64,000 bases of DNA, from positions 21,708,431 through 21,772,430 of the forward strand of contig CM064666.1 of assembly GCA_032717465.1 (NCBI GenBank), in the 5' to 3' direction. The DNA is from Coenobita brevimanus. Its lineage: Eukaryota; Arthropoda; Malacostraca; Decapoda; Coenobitidae. Below the pieces are notes generated by a model that saw nothing but the letters and a program-made list of their open reading frames with translations, searched no databases and had not been told where the DNA came from. Both the position numbers and the translations under genes were made by a program. Of this stretch, positions 56,412 to 64,000 are shown piece by piece (the stretch's first letter is position 1; every line of letters begins with the position of its first letter).

Positions 56412-56413
<2 letters not shown>
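55321..56413. other. Unclassified DNA
   Basis: No gene. The words CATTACCAAATG and TTTGGTAATGAA recur on both strands between 55300 and 55580 and could form hairpins. Two versions of CATTTATTTCA, TTTATGTCC, TATTG-GTG, GGGTCTTAAATAG occur near 56040-56095 and 56250-56305, a diverged direct repeat of about 60 bp spaced 210 bp apart. Confidence 0.45.

Positions 56414-56492
<79 letters not shown>
56414..56492. repeat. (CT)n-(TA)n microsatellite
   Basis: CT 56414-56457 then TA to about 56492, next to the end of Gyp-4. Gyp-2 has (GA)n then TAATAGTGTAATTAAAG at its corresponding end. Confidence 0.96.
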
Positions 56493-56495
<3 letters not shown>

Positions 56496-57486
56496 GTGTA
56501 ATTAAAGTAAGCCTATATTATGTGTAACCCATATTTTGTTATTTTATATAAAATATATATACATTATTTAAAATGTTTACTCAGTCTTGTCTCACTCATA
56601 CAGAACCGTTCTTAAACATTGATTCCAGGTTAGTAATCCATGCTTGCATTCTGTACATGGCCAAAATTAATACAGTAAATATGATGGAAAAAATTACAAA
56701 GATGACTGGAGTTGGGCTGTATACATAATATGGGTTAAACACAATCCTACTGTATTCTTTCCAAGGTTGTATTGCCTGATTTATTAATTGCATGGTTTCA
56801 TGGTGACATGTGGAGGTGTAGGAGGACTACTGGGCCTTGGGATAGGCAACTGCCCCCAAGAAATAGGCCCTGAGCCTTTACCCAGAGTCGGACATAAAAA
56901 AAAAAAAAATACTTGGAAGTCAACTTAATGTGTGCACTTACATTTTTCATCCTAGGCAGTGGCTCGAAGTTTTTGTGTGTGTGGTTGAGAAAGGAATAAT
57001 GGTTTTTAGTGGGCAAGGTAGACAGTGTAGGTGTTAGGACTGTACATTAATCTGGTGAGATATATAAACCAGAAGCTGGTGTATGGGCTGGAGGTGTGTC
57101 TGGGCAAGTCACAAAAACTGATGTATTTTGAGTGAAATAGAAGAACTGTGAATGTCCAATGCGTTGATGATGGATGAGTTTATCTGCAGCAAATGTGAAG
57201 TTGCAATGATGAGGGATGTCATGATCCTTTATGATGGCTATTTCACAAGGGACTGTCTCAGCTGGCTGAAACGTGATGTACGCAGGACAAAGGTGAAATG
57301 CATGTAATGTGCAACATTTGTGTTCAATTGTTGTTTCACTAAAGAAAGTGACAGTGTCCTGTTTCTTGGAGACCATGATGATTTCTGTTTTGATGTTGAT
57401 GGTGACTAATGAGTCATCTTTCTCAGAAGGAAAAGAGTATTTCTGATAGACTGTGAAAATATCATCCGTTACGAATGTTACAGTAC
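56493..57486 (-). pseudogene. Gyp-4 env 3' half and 3'UTR, minus strand
   Basis: Matches Gyp-2 env closely: VSKKQDTVTFFSETTIEHKC, HLCPAYITFQPAETVPCEIA, IKDHDIPHHCNFTFAADKLI (57047-57376), KNHYSFLNHTHKNFEPLPRM (56950-57016), then MQLINQAIQPWKEYSRIVFN and YVYSPTPVIFVIFSIIFTVL with the membrane segment (56596-56793). A foreign 125-bp stretch (GGACTACTGGGCCTTGGGAT and an A-run, about 56808-56915) interrupts KLTS...PKYE, plausibly a short insertion. The N-terminal half is absent. Confidence 0.82.
56806..56920. other. Short unclassified insertion in Gyp-4 env
   Basis: Between ATGGTTTCAT and ACTTGGAAGTCAAC the env sequence is interrupted by about 110 bp with TGGAGGTGTAGGAGGACTAC and ending in a 13-A run. 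The A-run suggests a short retroposed piece on the plus strand. Gyp-2 has no such piece (ATGGTTTCATACTTGGGTG). ACTTGG follows directly in both. Confidence 0.6.
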
Positions 57487-57535
57487 ATGTCTCACAATAA
57501 CTTTGTAAGTTCTTTGTAGTTTATTTTTTTAGATA

Positions 57536-58280
<745 letters not shown>

Positions 58281-58440
58281 CTGCTCGGCCACGTACTGGA
58301 GGTCCTCCAATAGCAATCATCATTGACACATGCTAATCTATTAGTACATAATATTGATAATAATATTGTATACATATAGTATTCATGTTAATATTGTTCT
58401 GATCTATTTTAAACAAGTTGTATACATATTTGAATAAATG
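58281..58440 (-). other. Gyp-4 3'UTR remnant
   Basis: Minus-strand match to the Gyp-1 3'UTR (CATTTATTCAAATATGTATA, CAACTTG-like, then TTAAAATA; Gyp-1 33277-33320) and to CGTGGCCGAGCAG before the LTR. Cut at 58440 by the plus-strand LINE. Confidence 0.7.
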
Positions 58441-58442
58441 CA

Positions 58443-59891
58443 ATGGTTGTTCTTTACGTTTCTGCCCGGAATCGTGCTAAGTCTATTCTTCGCTCTACTA
58501 AAAATAATTTCATCCATACTAAATGCTCTCAACTCTCCAACTCGAATTCTTCCCGCTTCTCCTGGCACCTTGCCAAAAATCTTTCTAACAACTTTACCTC
58601 ATCATCCTTCCCTCTTTTCTACTCTGATGGTTCTGTAGCTATTTCTTCTACTGATAAAGCAGATCTCTTCGCACAGACTTTCTCCTCCAATTCCACCTTA
58701 GACGATTCCGATGCTATTCCTCCATCACTTCCCTCCTCTGACTTCCTCAAGGCTGACATTAAAATTTCTTCAGTTGATGTATTTTCTGCCATCACTGGCC
58801 TCAGTACTAACAAGGCATATGGGCCTGATGGGGTCCCTCCTGTTGTTCTTAAGAACTGTGCTTCTGTGTTTACACCCTGCCTAGGCAAACTCTTTGGCCT
58901 TTGTCTGTCAACTTGTACCTTTCCTTCTTGCTGGAAGTTTGCTCTCATTCAGCCAGTCCAAAAGAAGGGTGACCACTCCCAACCCTCCAACTATCGTCCA
59001 ATTGCTTTAACGTCCTGTATTTCAAAAGTTTTCGAGTCAATTCTCAATAGAAAAATTTTAAAGCATCTTTCCTATCACAACCTTCTTTCCGATCGTCAGT
59101 ATGGGTTCCGTCAGGGACTCTCCACTGGCGATCTTCTCACCTACCTTTCAGACTCCTGGTCATCTTCCTTTCGGGACTTTGGCGAAAGCTTTGCCATTGC
59201 ACTTGACATCTCAAAGGCTTTCGATCGAGTCTGGCATAAATCTTTAATTTCCAAACTCTCCTCCTACGGTTTCTATCATTCTATCTGTGCCTTCATCGCT
59301 AGCTTCCTTTCTGGTCGTTCTATAGCCACTGTTGTAGACGGCCATCGTTCTTCTCCTAGATCTATCAACAGTGGTGTTCCTCAGGGCTCTGTCCTATCAC
59401 CAACTCTTTTCCTTTTATTCATCAATGATCTTCTAAGCTGTACATCTAACCCTATCCACTCATACGCTGATGACTCCACCCTTCACCTTTCCATTCGGTT
59501 CCCTCAACGCCAATCTCAACAGTTACCTCAACAAACAAGGGATGACGCAATGGCACACCTAATGTTTGACTTGGCTCGTATCTCTGACTGGGGTAAAAAT
59601 AATATGGTTGTTTTTAATGCATCTAAGACTCAGTTCTTACACCTATCGACCCGACAAAATCTTCCACAGGTATACCCACTAATGTTTAATAATATTCAGT
59701 TTAATCCTGCATCATCCTTGAACATGCTTGGGGTTTCATTTACTCGGGACTTATCTTGGAAAGATCATTTTGCATCTCTTGTAAAATCTGCTTCCAAGAG
59801 ATTGGGTGTGCTAAGCCGACTCCGCTCTTTCTTTACCCCTGCACAATTGTTGACTCTATACAGGGGTTTTATCCGCCCCTGTGTGGAGTAA
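58443..59891 (+). CDS. Reverse transcriptase of Jockey/CR1-group LINE (open, N-truncated)
   Basis: 482 codons uninterrupted. Fingers: SNTLDD..., then AYGPDGVPPVVLKNCASVF (GPDG at about 127-130) and CWKFALIQPVQKKGDHSQPS with NYRPIALTSCISKVFESIL. Palm: IALDISKAFDRVWHKSLISK (motif A, about 254-261), NSGVPQGSVLSPTLFLLFIN (motif B region, 311-320) and HSYADDSTLHLS (motif C YADD, 341-344). Thumb: NASKTQFLHLSTRQNLPQ and LNMLGVSFTRDLSWKDHFAS. It stops at PCVE-TAA, where a 2-bp loss relative to the minus copy breaks the link to the C-terminus. The chosen ATG is only the first in the truncated copy; the real protein began upstream with an endonuclease. Confidence 0.88.
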   Translation: MVVLYVSARNRAKSILRSTKNNFIHTKCSQLSNSNSSRFSWHLAKNLSNNFTSSSFPLFYSDGSVAISSTDKADLFAQTFSSNSTLDDSDAIPPSLPSSDFLKADIKISSVDVFSAITGLSTNKAYGPDGVPPVVLKNCASVFTPCLGKLFGLCLSTCTFPSCWKFALIQPVQKKGDHSQPSNYRPIALTSCISKVFESILNRKILKHLSYHNLLSDRQYGFRQGLSTGDLLTYLSDSWSSSFRDFGESFAIALDISKAFDRVWHKSLISKLSSYGFYHSICAFIASFLSGRSIATVVDGHRSSPRSINSGVPQGSVLSPTLFLLFINDLLSCTSNPIHSYADDSTLHLSIRFPQRQSQQLPQQTRDDAMAHLMFDLARISDWGKNNMVVFNASKTQFLHLSTRQNLPQVYPLMFNNIQFNPASSLNMLGVSFTRDLSWKDHFASLVKSASKRLGVLSRLRSFFTPAQLLTLYRGFIRPCVE

Positions 59892-60291
59892 AACTCATGT
59901 GTGGGGAGGCTCCCCACATACAGCTCTTCTCAATAGGGTGGAGTCAAAGGCTTTTCGTCTCATTAACTCTCCTCCTCTTACTGACTCCCTTCAACCTCTG
60001 TCTCTTCGCTGCATTGTTGCATCTTTATCTGTTTTCTATCGCTACTTTAATGGTCACTGCTCCTCTGAACTGTCTGCTTGCATTCCTCCACCTCTACGAC
60101 GGGCGCGTACCACCCGTCTTGCAGCAAACTCTCATCCCTTTTCTGTCCAACTCTCTAATGCAAGAGTTAACCGTTACCGTCTTTCATTTATGCAACAGGT
60201 CAGCTCTGGAACTGTCTCCCTCTGTCTGTATTTCCTGCTGCCTATGATCTCCAGTCTTTCAAACGCAGTGTGTCCAGGCATCTCAAAATGA
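59881..60291 (+). pseudogene. LINE C-terminal domain, frame-shifted
   Basis: Reads THVWGGSPHTALLNRVESKA, FRLINSPPLTDSLQPLSLRC, SVFYRYFNGHCSSELSACIP and AANSHPFSVQLSNARVNRYR, ending ISSLSNAVCPGISK. It follows the RT after the 2-bp deletion near 59890 and belongs to the same protein. Confidence 0.8.
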
Positions 60292-60387
60292 TCGGATCTT
60301 GAATTTGGCTCTCTATTGTATTTTGTTTTACTCTTGAAGGGAACTGTTATTGCGGGCTCTTGGCCTTTGGTTCCTTCTTCCTCGCAT

Positions 60388-60563
60388 AGAACAGAGAGAG
60401 AGAGAGAGATAGCGAGACAGGGAGGTAGCTACCCGGGACTTATACTCTTATACCTGTCTAATATTTCCAAGACAAATAAAAATAGTCCCATACTATTCGT
60501 TACCTCTCCTGCCTCTACAAGCAAATACAAAGTCGCTGCTTTATGATACAAAGTCTTATGACA
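60388..60563 (+). repeat. Gyp-3 5' LTR, 5'-truncated
   Basis: Starts at TAGAACAGAGAGAG, in the middle of the LTR, and ends CTTATGACA. Contains CAAGACAAATAAAAATAGTC with AATAAA (60470-60489). Matches the inverted LTR at 63298-63910 (minus) over GATAGCGAGACAGGGAGGTA. About 65 bp around (TA)n of the other copies are missing. Confidence 0.82.
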
Positions 60564-60565
60564 TT

Positions 60566-60576
60566 TGGTAGCAGCG
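60566..60576 (+). promoter_or_regulatory. Gyp-3 primer-binding site
   Basis: TGGTAGCAGCG, two bases after the LTR, as in Gyp-1. Confidence 0.7.
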
Positions 60577-61020
60577 AATCAACATTAAATTACTACAAAA
60601 TATCAAGATTGAAAACAACCAACAACATCAGCTCCTGACAGTATTCTCTCCATCCAGCCCCCTCCGTCTCCCAGATCATTACGCTGATGCAGAGGTCAAG
60701 AGATCACTCGACGCCTTGCAAGTAGCTTAACGACAAACCAGCAAATCTGCGGACATCGTCTCCGAATTAAAAGCAAATTTCTACAAAAGCAACCGAGACT
60801 ACAAGATTAGCTTCAGTTCTACATTGAATCCTACAAAATACAGCCTACAGTGCAAATTGTCTACAAGTCTACGACGAATCAGCGACCTACAGCCATCTAC
60901 AATCAACTACAATTAACAACTCTACGTCGTCTGTATAATCTTCTACACGCACCTACAAGTAGCGGCAGTCTTCATCCCACAACGAGTAAATCACTAGAGA
61001 AAAGGACCGAGAAAACATCA
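60577..61020 (+). other. Gyp-3 leader, fused to RNase H
   Basis: Shortened leader with CACCTACAAGTAGCGGCAGT and GAGAAAAGGACCGAGAAAAC as in Gyp-1. At AAGAAAGAAAGAATCAACC (about 61020) it passes directly into the RNase H coding sequence. Gyp-1 has ACAAAGAAAAACGG after the leader and AGAGGAAAGAATCAACC before RNase H, so AAAGAA is shared at the junction. Confidence 0.75.
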
Positions 61021-61021
61021 A

Positions 61022-62812
61022 GAAAGAAAGAATCAACCAATTGCATTTGCCAGCAGACAAACAAGAGGTGCGGAGAAAAATTATAGCACTACAGACTTAG
61101 AGGCACTTGCAGTGATTTTTGCATTACAAAAGTTTCGAGATTTGGTATATGGTTACGAAATCCACTTATTCACCGACCATAAACCACTGGTGGGTATGTT
61201 TAAAGAAAAACTCCTTTCTGGGAGGAGAGCAAGATGGAAATGTACAGTTGAAAACTACAATGTACAAATACATTATATACAAGGTAAAATGAATATAGTA
61301 GCTGACGCATTATCTAGGAACCCGAACACAATTCAGGTCGCGGCGTTAGATCTCAAAGGAAATATCCCAAACCACGAGGATATCGCAAAGGCACAAAGAC
61401 TTGACCCAGTATGGTCAAAAGTAATATACAAGTTAGAAAGTGGAGATGACATACAATTACCCAAACTTCATGACCCACTTGAACAATTCACAATGGTCAA
61501 TAATACATTATACAAAATTAACTCTAAACAACCAAAACGCCAAAGAAATACTAACCAGTTGGTAGTACCTAATGACATGATACCCCAAGTATTACGAATG
61601 ATACACGACAGCCCACATGCAGGACACCCTGGAAAGGATAAGACATTCAACCAAGCCCAGCTATTATATTACTGGCCTTCATTACGAAGAGATATAAACA
61701 ATCATATAGACAGATGCGAATCATGTGCGAAACACAAAGGATACCCAATCACACCTGCACCGATGGGTAATTACCCAGTACCACATCAACCATGGGACGT
61801 TGTCGCTGTTGATTTACTCAAGATGCCATTATCATACAATAATAACCTATACTTATTCGTAGCAACGGATCATTTTTCCCGTTATGTCATTTTAGCTCCA
61901 ATTAAAGATAAGACAGCAGAGACAGTAGCAAAGGCAATAACAGATAATGTAATATGTCGCTTTACTACCCCAAAGGTATTAATAAGTGATAATGGAGGAG
62001 AATTTAATTCTGAGATCTTACAAGAAATATGTAACCAATACAACATCAAAAAGGTTAACGTTTTGGCCTATCACCCAGCATCGAATGGGTTGGTAGAGAG
62101 ACAAAATAATAAGGTATTAGATGTGCTACGACACATTCTCAGTGAAAATTATGCAAGCTGGGATGATTGGATTCCCAGAGTAGAGGCCTCCATTAATGGG
62201 TCTATAAATAAATCCATTGGTGACACACCACATTTCATTATATATGGCACAGATAAAAAATTACCATATGAGCTCCTAGAAGGTGACAGCATGCCTATAT
62301 ACAATTACGATGATTACTCTAAACTCCGTTTACGTGAATTCCAGGACATTCACAAAAGAGTGCAAAAACAATTAACGATGTCCAAGGAAGAAATGACGGA
62401 GGCATTTAACAAGAAGGCAAAAGATTCACCTATCAGCTTAGGAGACATTGTTTACGGAGTCATTCATACGAGAGACAATAAATTATCCCCTAAATTTGAG
62501 GGCCCATACAGAGTAATTAACATAAAAGCAAACAAAGTTTTAATTAAGTCACTTTCAAGTGGCGAGGAGAAACAAGTTCATATTGACCATTTAAAACGAG
62601 TTTCAAGGGAATTATCCCATAATTATTCAGCCTCGGATACAACCGAACAGGTGAACGTACCTCAAGAAACCAAGCAAGAACACAACAATGATTACAAAAA
62701 GAAATTAAGGTCATATACCAAACAATCGAACATAGGTGCAACTATTCCAATGAAATCTACAGTACATCATTTACGAGAATTAAATATCGATTTAAACTCC
62801 TTCTATAAATGA
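61022..62812 (+). CDS. Gyp-3 RNase H (partial) and integrase, uninterrupted
   Basis: One frame of about 596 codons from the deletion junction; residue numbers below count from 61112. RNase H part: QPIAFASRQTRGAEKNYSTT, DLEALAVIFALQKFRDLVYG and LFTDHKPL (E and second D kept; the first D lost with the deletion). Integrase: zinc finger H165, H169, C202, C205 (HDSPHAGHPG, RCESCAKH), then a D,D-35-E core with D234 (VVAVDLL), D293 (ISDNGGEF) and E329 (GLVERQN), then a C-terminal domain with PISLGDIVYGVIHTRDN and KFEGPYRVIN, the SH3-like GPY part. No stop or shift is seen, unlike Gyp-1 and Gyp-2. It ends FYK-TGA. Confidence 0.92.
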   Translation, partial: ERKNQPIAFASRQTRGAEKNYSTTDLEALAVIFALQKFRDLVYGYEIHLFTDHKPLVGMFKEKLLSGRRARWKCTVENYNVQIHYIQGKMNIVADALSRNPNTIQVAALDLKGNIPNHEDIAKAQRLDPVWSKVIYKLESGDDIQLPKLHDPLEQFTMVNNTLYKINSKQPKRQRNTNQLVVPNDMIPQVLRMIHDSPHAGHPGKDKTFNQAQLLYYWPSLRRDINNHIDRCESCAKHKGYPITPAPMGNYPVPHQPWDVVAVDLLKMPLSYNNNLYLFVATDHFSRYVILAPIKDKTAETVAKAITDNVICRFTTPKVLISDNGGEFNSEILQEICNQYNIKKVNVLAYHPASNGLVERQNNKVLDVLRHILSENYASWDDWIPRVEASINGSINKSIGDTPHFIIYGTDKKLPYELLEGDSMPIYNYDDYSKLRLREFQDIHKRVQKQLTMSKEEMTEAFNKKAKDSPISLGDIVYGVIHTRDNKLSPKFEGPYRVINIKANKVLIKSLSSGEEKQVHIDHLKRVSRELSHNYSASDTTEQVNVPQETKQEHNNDYKKKLRSYTKQSNIGATIPMKSTVHHLRELNIDLNSFYK

Positions 62813-62879
62813 AATAACAACCAACCGTAACGCACATCATCACTATCATCAACCACAGCTTTATAGGAAATTAATAGAT

Positions 62880-62905
62880 TTTTTTTTTTTCGGTAGGTTA
62901 CGATG
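62880..62905 (+). promoter_or_regulatory. Candidate 3' splice site before Gyp-3 env
   Basis: A T-run, then TTTCGGTAG|GTTACGATG. Same words as in Gyp-1 (30143-30172); the env start ATG follows at 62903. Confidence 0.6.
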
Positions 62906-63280
62906 AGGGGATTTATGCTATGGATTCTCCTATACATAGTAAGAGTATATGCGCACCTAGACCCCAAGCATATAGTACGACAAGGATGCCTCATAGCTCC
63001 AACGGCCACGACTACAATCGTCAAGGACGTCATGAGTACTGAAATAAGTCTAGATTACTTGTATGACTTACCTACTTATGTAGAAAGACTTGCGACGCCG
63101 ATGCGAACTCTGGACTTCAAGATAGGGAATTATGTTTCACAAGCACATAACACCAAGGAAGTGGATGAAATGGTGAAGTTAGCGAAATGGAAATTAGAAC
63201 AGGCGAAGTCAACTATGCTCGTCATGATCCAAGATCTCCCATCTTATGGAACGGAGGTACTGAGCGACAGGAACAATATC
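62903..63280 (+). pseudogene. Gyp-3 env, N-terminal fragment
   Basis: MRGFMLWILLYIVRVYAHLD (signal-peptide-like), VRQGCLIAPTATTTIVKDVM, TKEVDEMVKLAKWKLEQAKS, and QDLPSYGTEVLSDRNNI, where it stops at 63280. About 126 codons; the furin-type site, fusion peptide and anchor are all missing. The sequence from 63281 is an inverted primer-binding site and LTR. Confidence 0.88.
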
Positions 63281-63910
63281 CCACTGCTGCCACCAAATGT
63301 CATAAAGACTTTGTATCATAAAGCAGCGACTTTGTATTTGCTTGTAGAGGCGTATATTTTAGACTTGTGGTCGAGCGGCTTTTATATCTTGTAGTAATTT
63401 CCCCACCAGATGTCATGTAGTGACGGGAGAGGTAAAGAATAGTATGGGACTATTTTTATTTGTCTTAGAAATATTAAACAGGTTTCTCACATGGAAAGAG
63501 TATAAGTCCCGGGTAGCTACCTCCCTGTCTCGCTATCTCTCTCTCTCTCTGTTCTAAGGCTAATCTCCCTCTCGACCTCTCTCTAGGGTCGCTTGTCTCC
63601 TTCTGTCTAGCCTGTTCGGTGGCTAATCTCCGTCTCAGCTCTCTTTCCTAAATTCTGGTGTAGCAGGGGTGTGTCACGTGGGTTCCTCGTGGATCTTTGT
63701 TCACGAGAGGACTGCTGACAGCTAACTGCATCATCTCCTTACTGGCCGCTGTCGTCAGCTTCCCTCAGTGTAAGCATGTTTAGCATTGCTCGATTCTCGC
63801 AGACACAACACCTCTCATCATCTGACTCCCTGCTTCTATCTGTCTCTCTATCTATCTATTTATCTATCTATCTATTATGATTTGCAATTATAATATGGAG
63901 ACCTACCACA
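63281..63910 (-). repeat. Inverted LTR (613 bp) with primer-binding site, minus strand
   Basis: Minus strand: LTR from TGTGGTAGGTCTCC (63910) to TTTATGACA (63298), TGT..ACA ends, then TTTGGTGGCAGCAGTGG (primer-binding site and first bases of a leader) to 63281. It contains CTAAGACAAATAAAAATAGT near 63470. It is opposite to Gyp-3 and touches the Gyp-3 env at 63280/63281. This is the best complete LTR of the group. Confidence 0.85.
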
Positions 63911-64000
63911 TTGTTAAATAATTGTGTTGGCCTTATAATTGTAGTTAAAGTTACATAAAAGTTACATCTTGTTAATGCAACTGTTACATAATTGTTACAT
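63911..64000. other. AT-rich flank with GTTACAT words
   Basis: AGTTACATAAAAGTTACATC and two more GTTACAT-like words in 60 bp; no gene. It may be 3'UTR of a further gypsy copy on the minus strand or plain flank. Confidence 0.4.

Larger units (their letters stand above)
58441..60387 (+). mobile_element. Jockey/CR1-group LINE, plus strand, 5'-truncated
   Basis: A 1.95-kb copy starting at the junction with the Gyp-4 3'UTR and ending TTCCTTCTTCCTCGCATA, next to a truncated gypsy LTR. It contains the long RT frame and a C-terminal frame, and no poly(A). It is less damaged than the minus copy at 50142-53000. Confidence 0.87.

Overview
This window looks like transposon-dense, AT-rich intergenic DNA of a eukaryote, most likely an arthropod and probably a decapod crustacean. 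The reasons are very long (TA)n and (GT)n microsatellites, RTE-type LINEs with GATA-repeat tails, a Jockey/CR1-group LINE, Tc1/mariner-, piggyBac- and possibly Tigger-like DNA transposons, and several copies of a Ty3/gypsy (errantivirus-like) retroelement with an envelope gene. The taxon is inferred from this style, not from a host gene. I see no convincing host protein-coding gene, rRNA or tRNA, and nothing bacterial.

Layout. About 1-20,795, with older remnants to about 36,740, is a degenerate tandem array with a unit of roughly 2.0-2.4 kb. It is broken by a nearly full-length RTE LINE (227-3142, 14-bp target duplication), a 1.4-kb TIR element (8593-9990), a piggyBac-like MITE (11570-11993) and a 4.3-kb TIR element (12372-16716) that holds an RTE scrap and a Tc1-like transposase pseudogene with an intron-like gap. 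An RTE-B LINE (20796-22246 plus 34087-34131) is split by a complete gypsy element, Gyp-1 (22247-34086). Gyp-1 is itself split in pol by a mariner-like MITE (27526-28546) and in env by an antisense RTE-A LINE (30953-32147). Further RTE fragments follow at 34691-35545 and 35929-36254.

From 37,969 to the end the window is a patchwork of rearranged elements: an LTR of a related family (37969-38875), RTE-B on the minus strand (38928-41505), a second gypsy, Gyp-2, on the minus strand (41684-50035) carrying another RTE-A at the start of its env, a minus-strand Jockey/CR1-group LINE (50142-53000), a leader-LTR-3'UTR block (53095-54903), unclassified DNA with a Tigger-like start (55049), an env end plus LTR (Gyp-4, 56493-58440, minus), a plus-strand LINE with an open 482-codon reverse transcriptase frame (58443-59891), and Gyp-3 (60388-63280). 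Gyp-3 has lost gag, protease and RT but keeps an uninterrupted RNase H-integrase frame, and ends against an inverted LTR (63298-63910).

How the genes work together. The gypsy copies show the whole plan in order: LTR, primer-binding site, leader, gag with zinc knuckle, protease, RT, RNase H, integrase, a pyrimidine tract plus AG before the env start, env with furin-like site, fusion peptide and C-terminal membrane anchor, 3'UTR, LTR. Almost every coding region carries frameshifts, stops or insertions, so these are mostly dead copies. The exceptions are the integrase frame of Gyp-3 and the RT frame of the plus-strand LINE.
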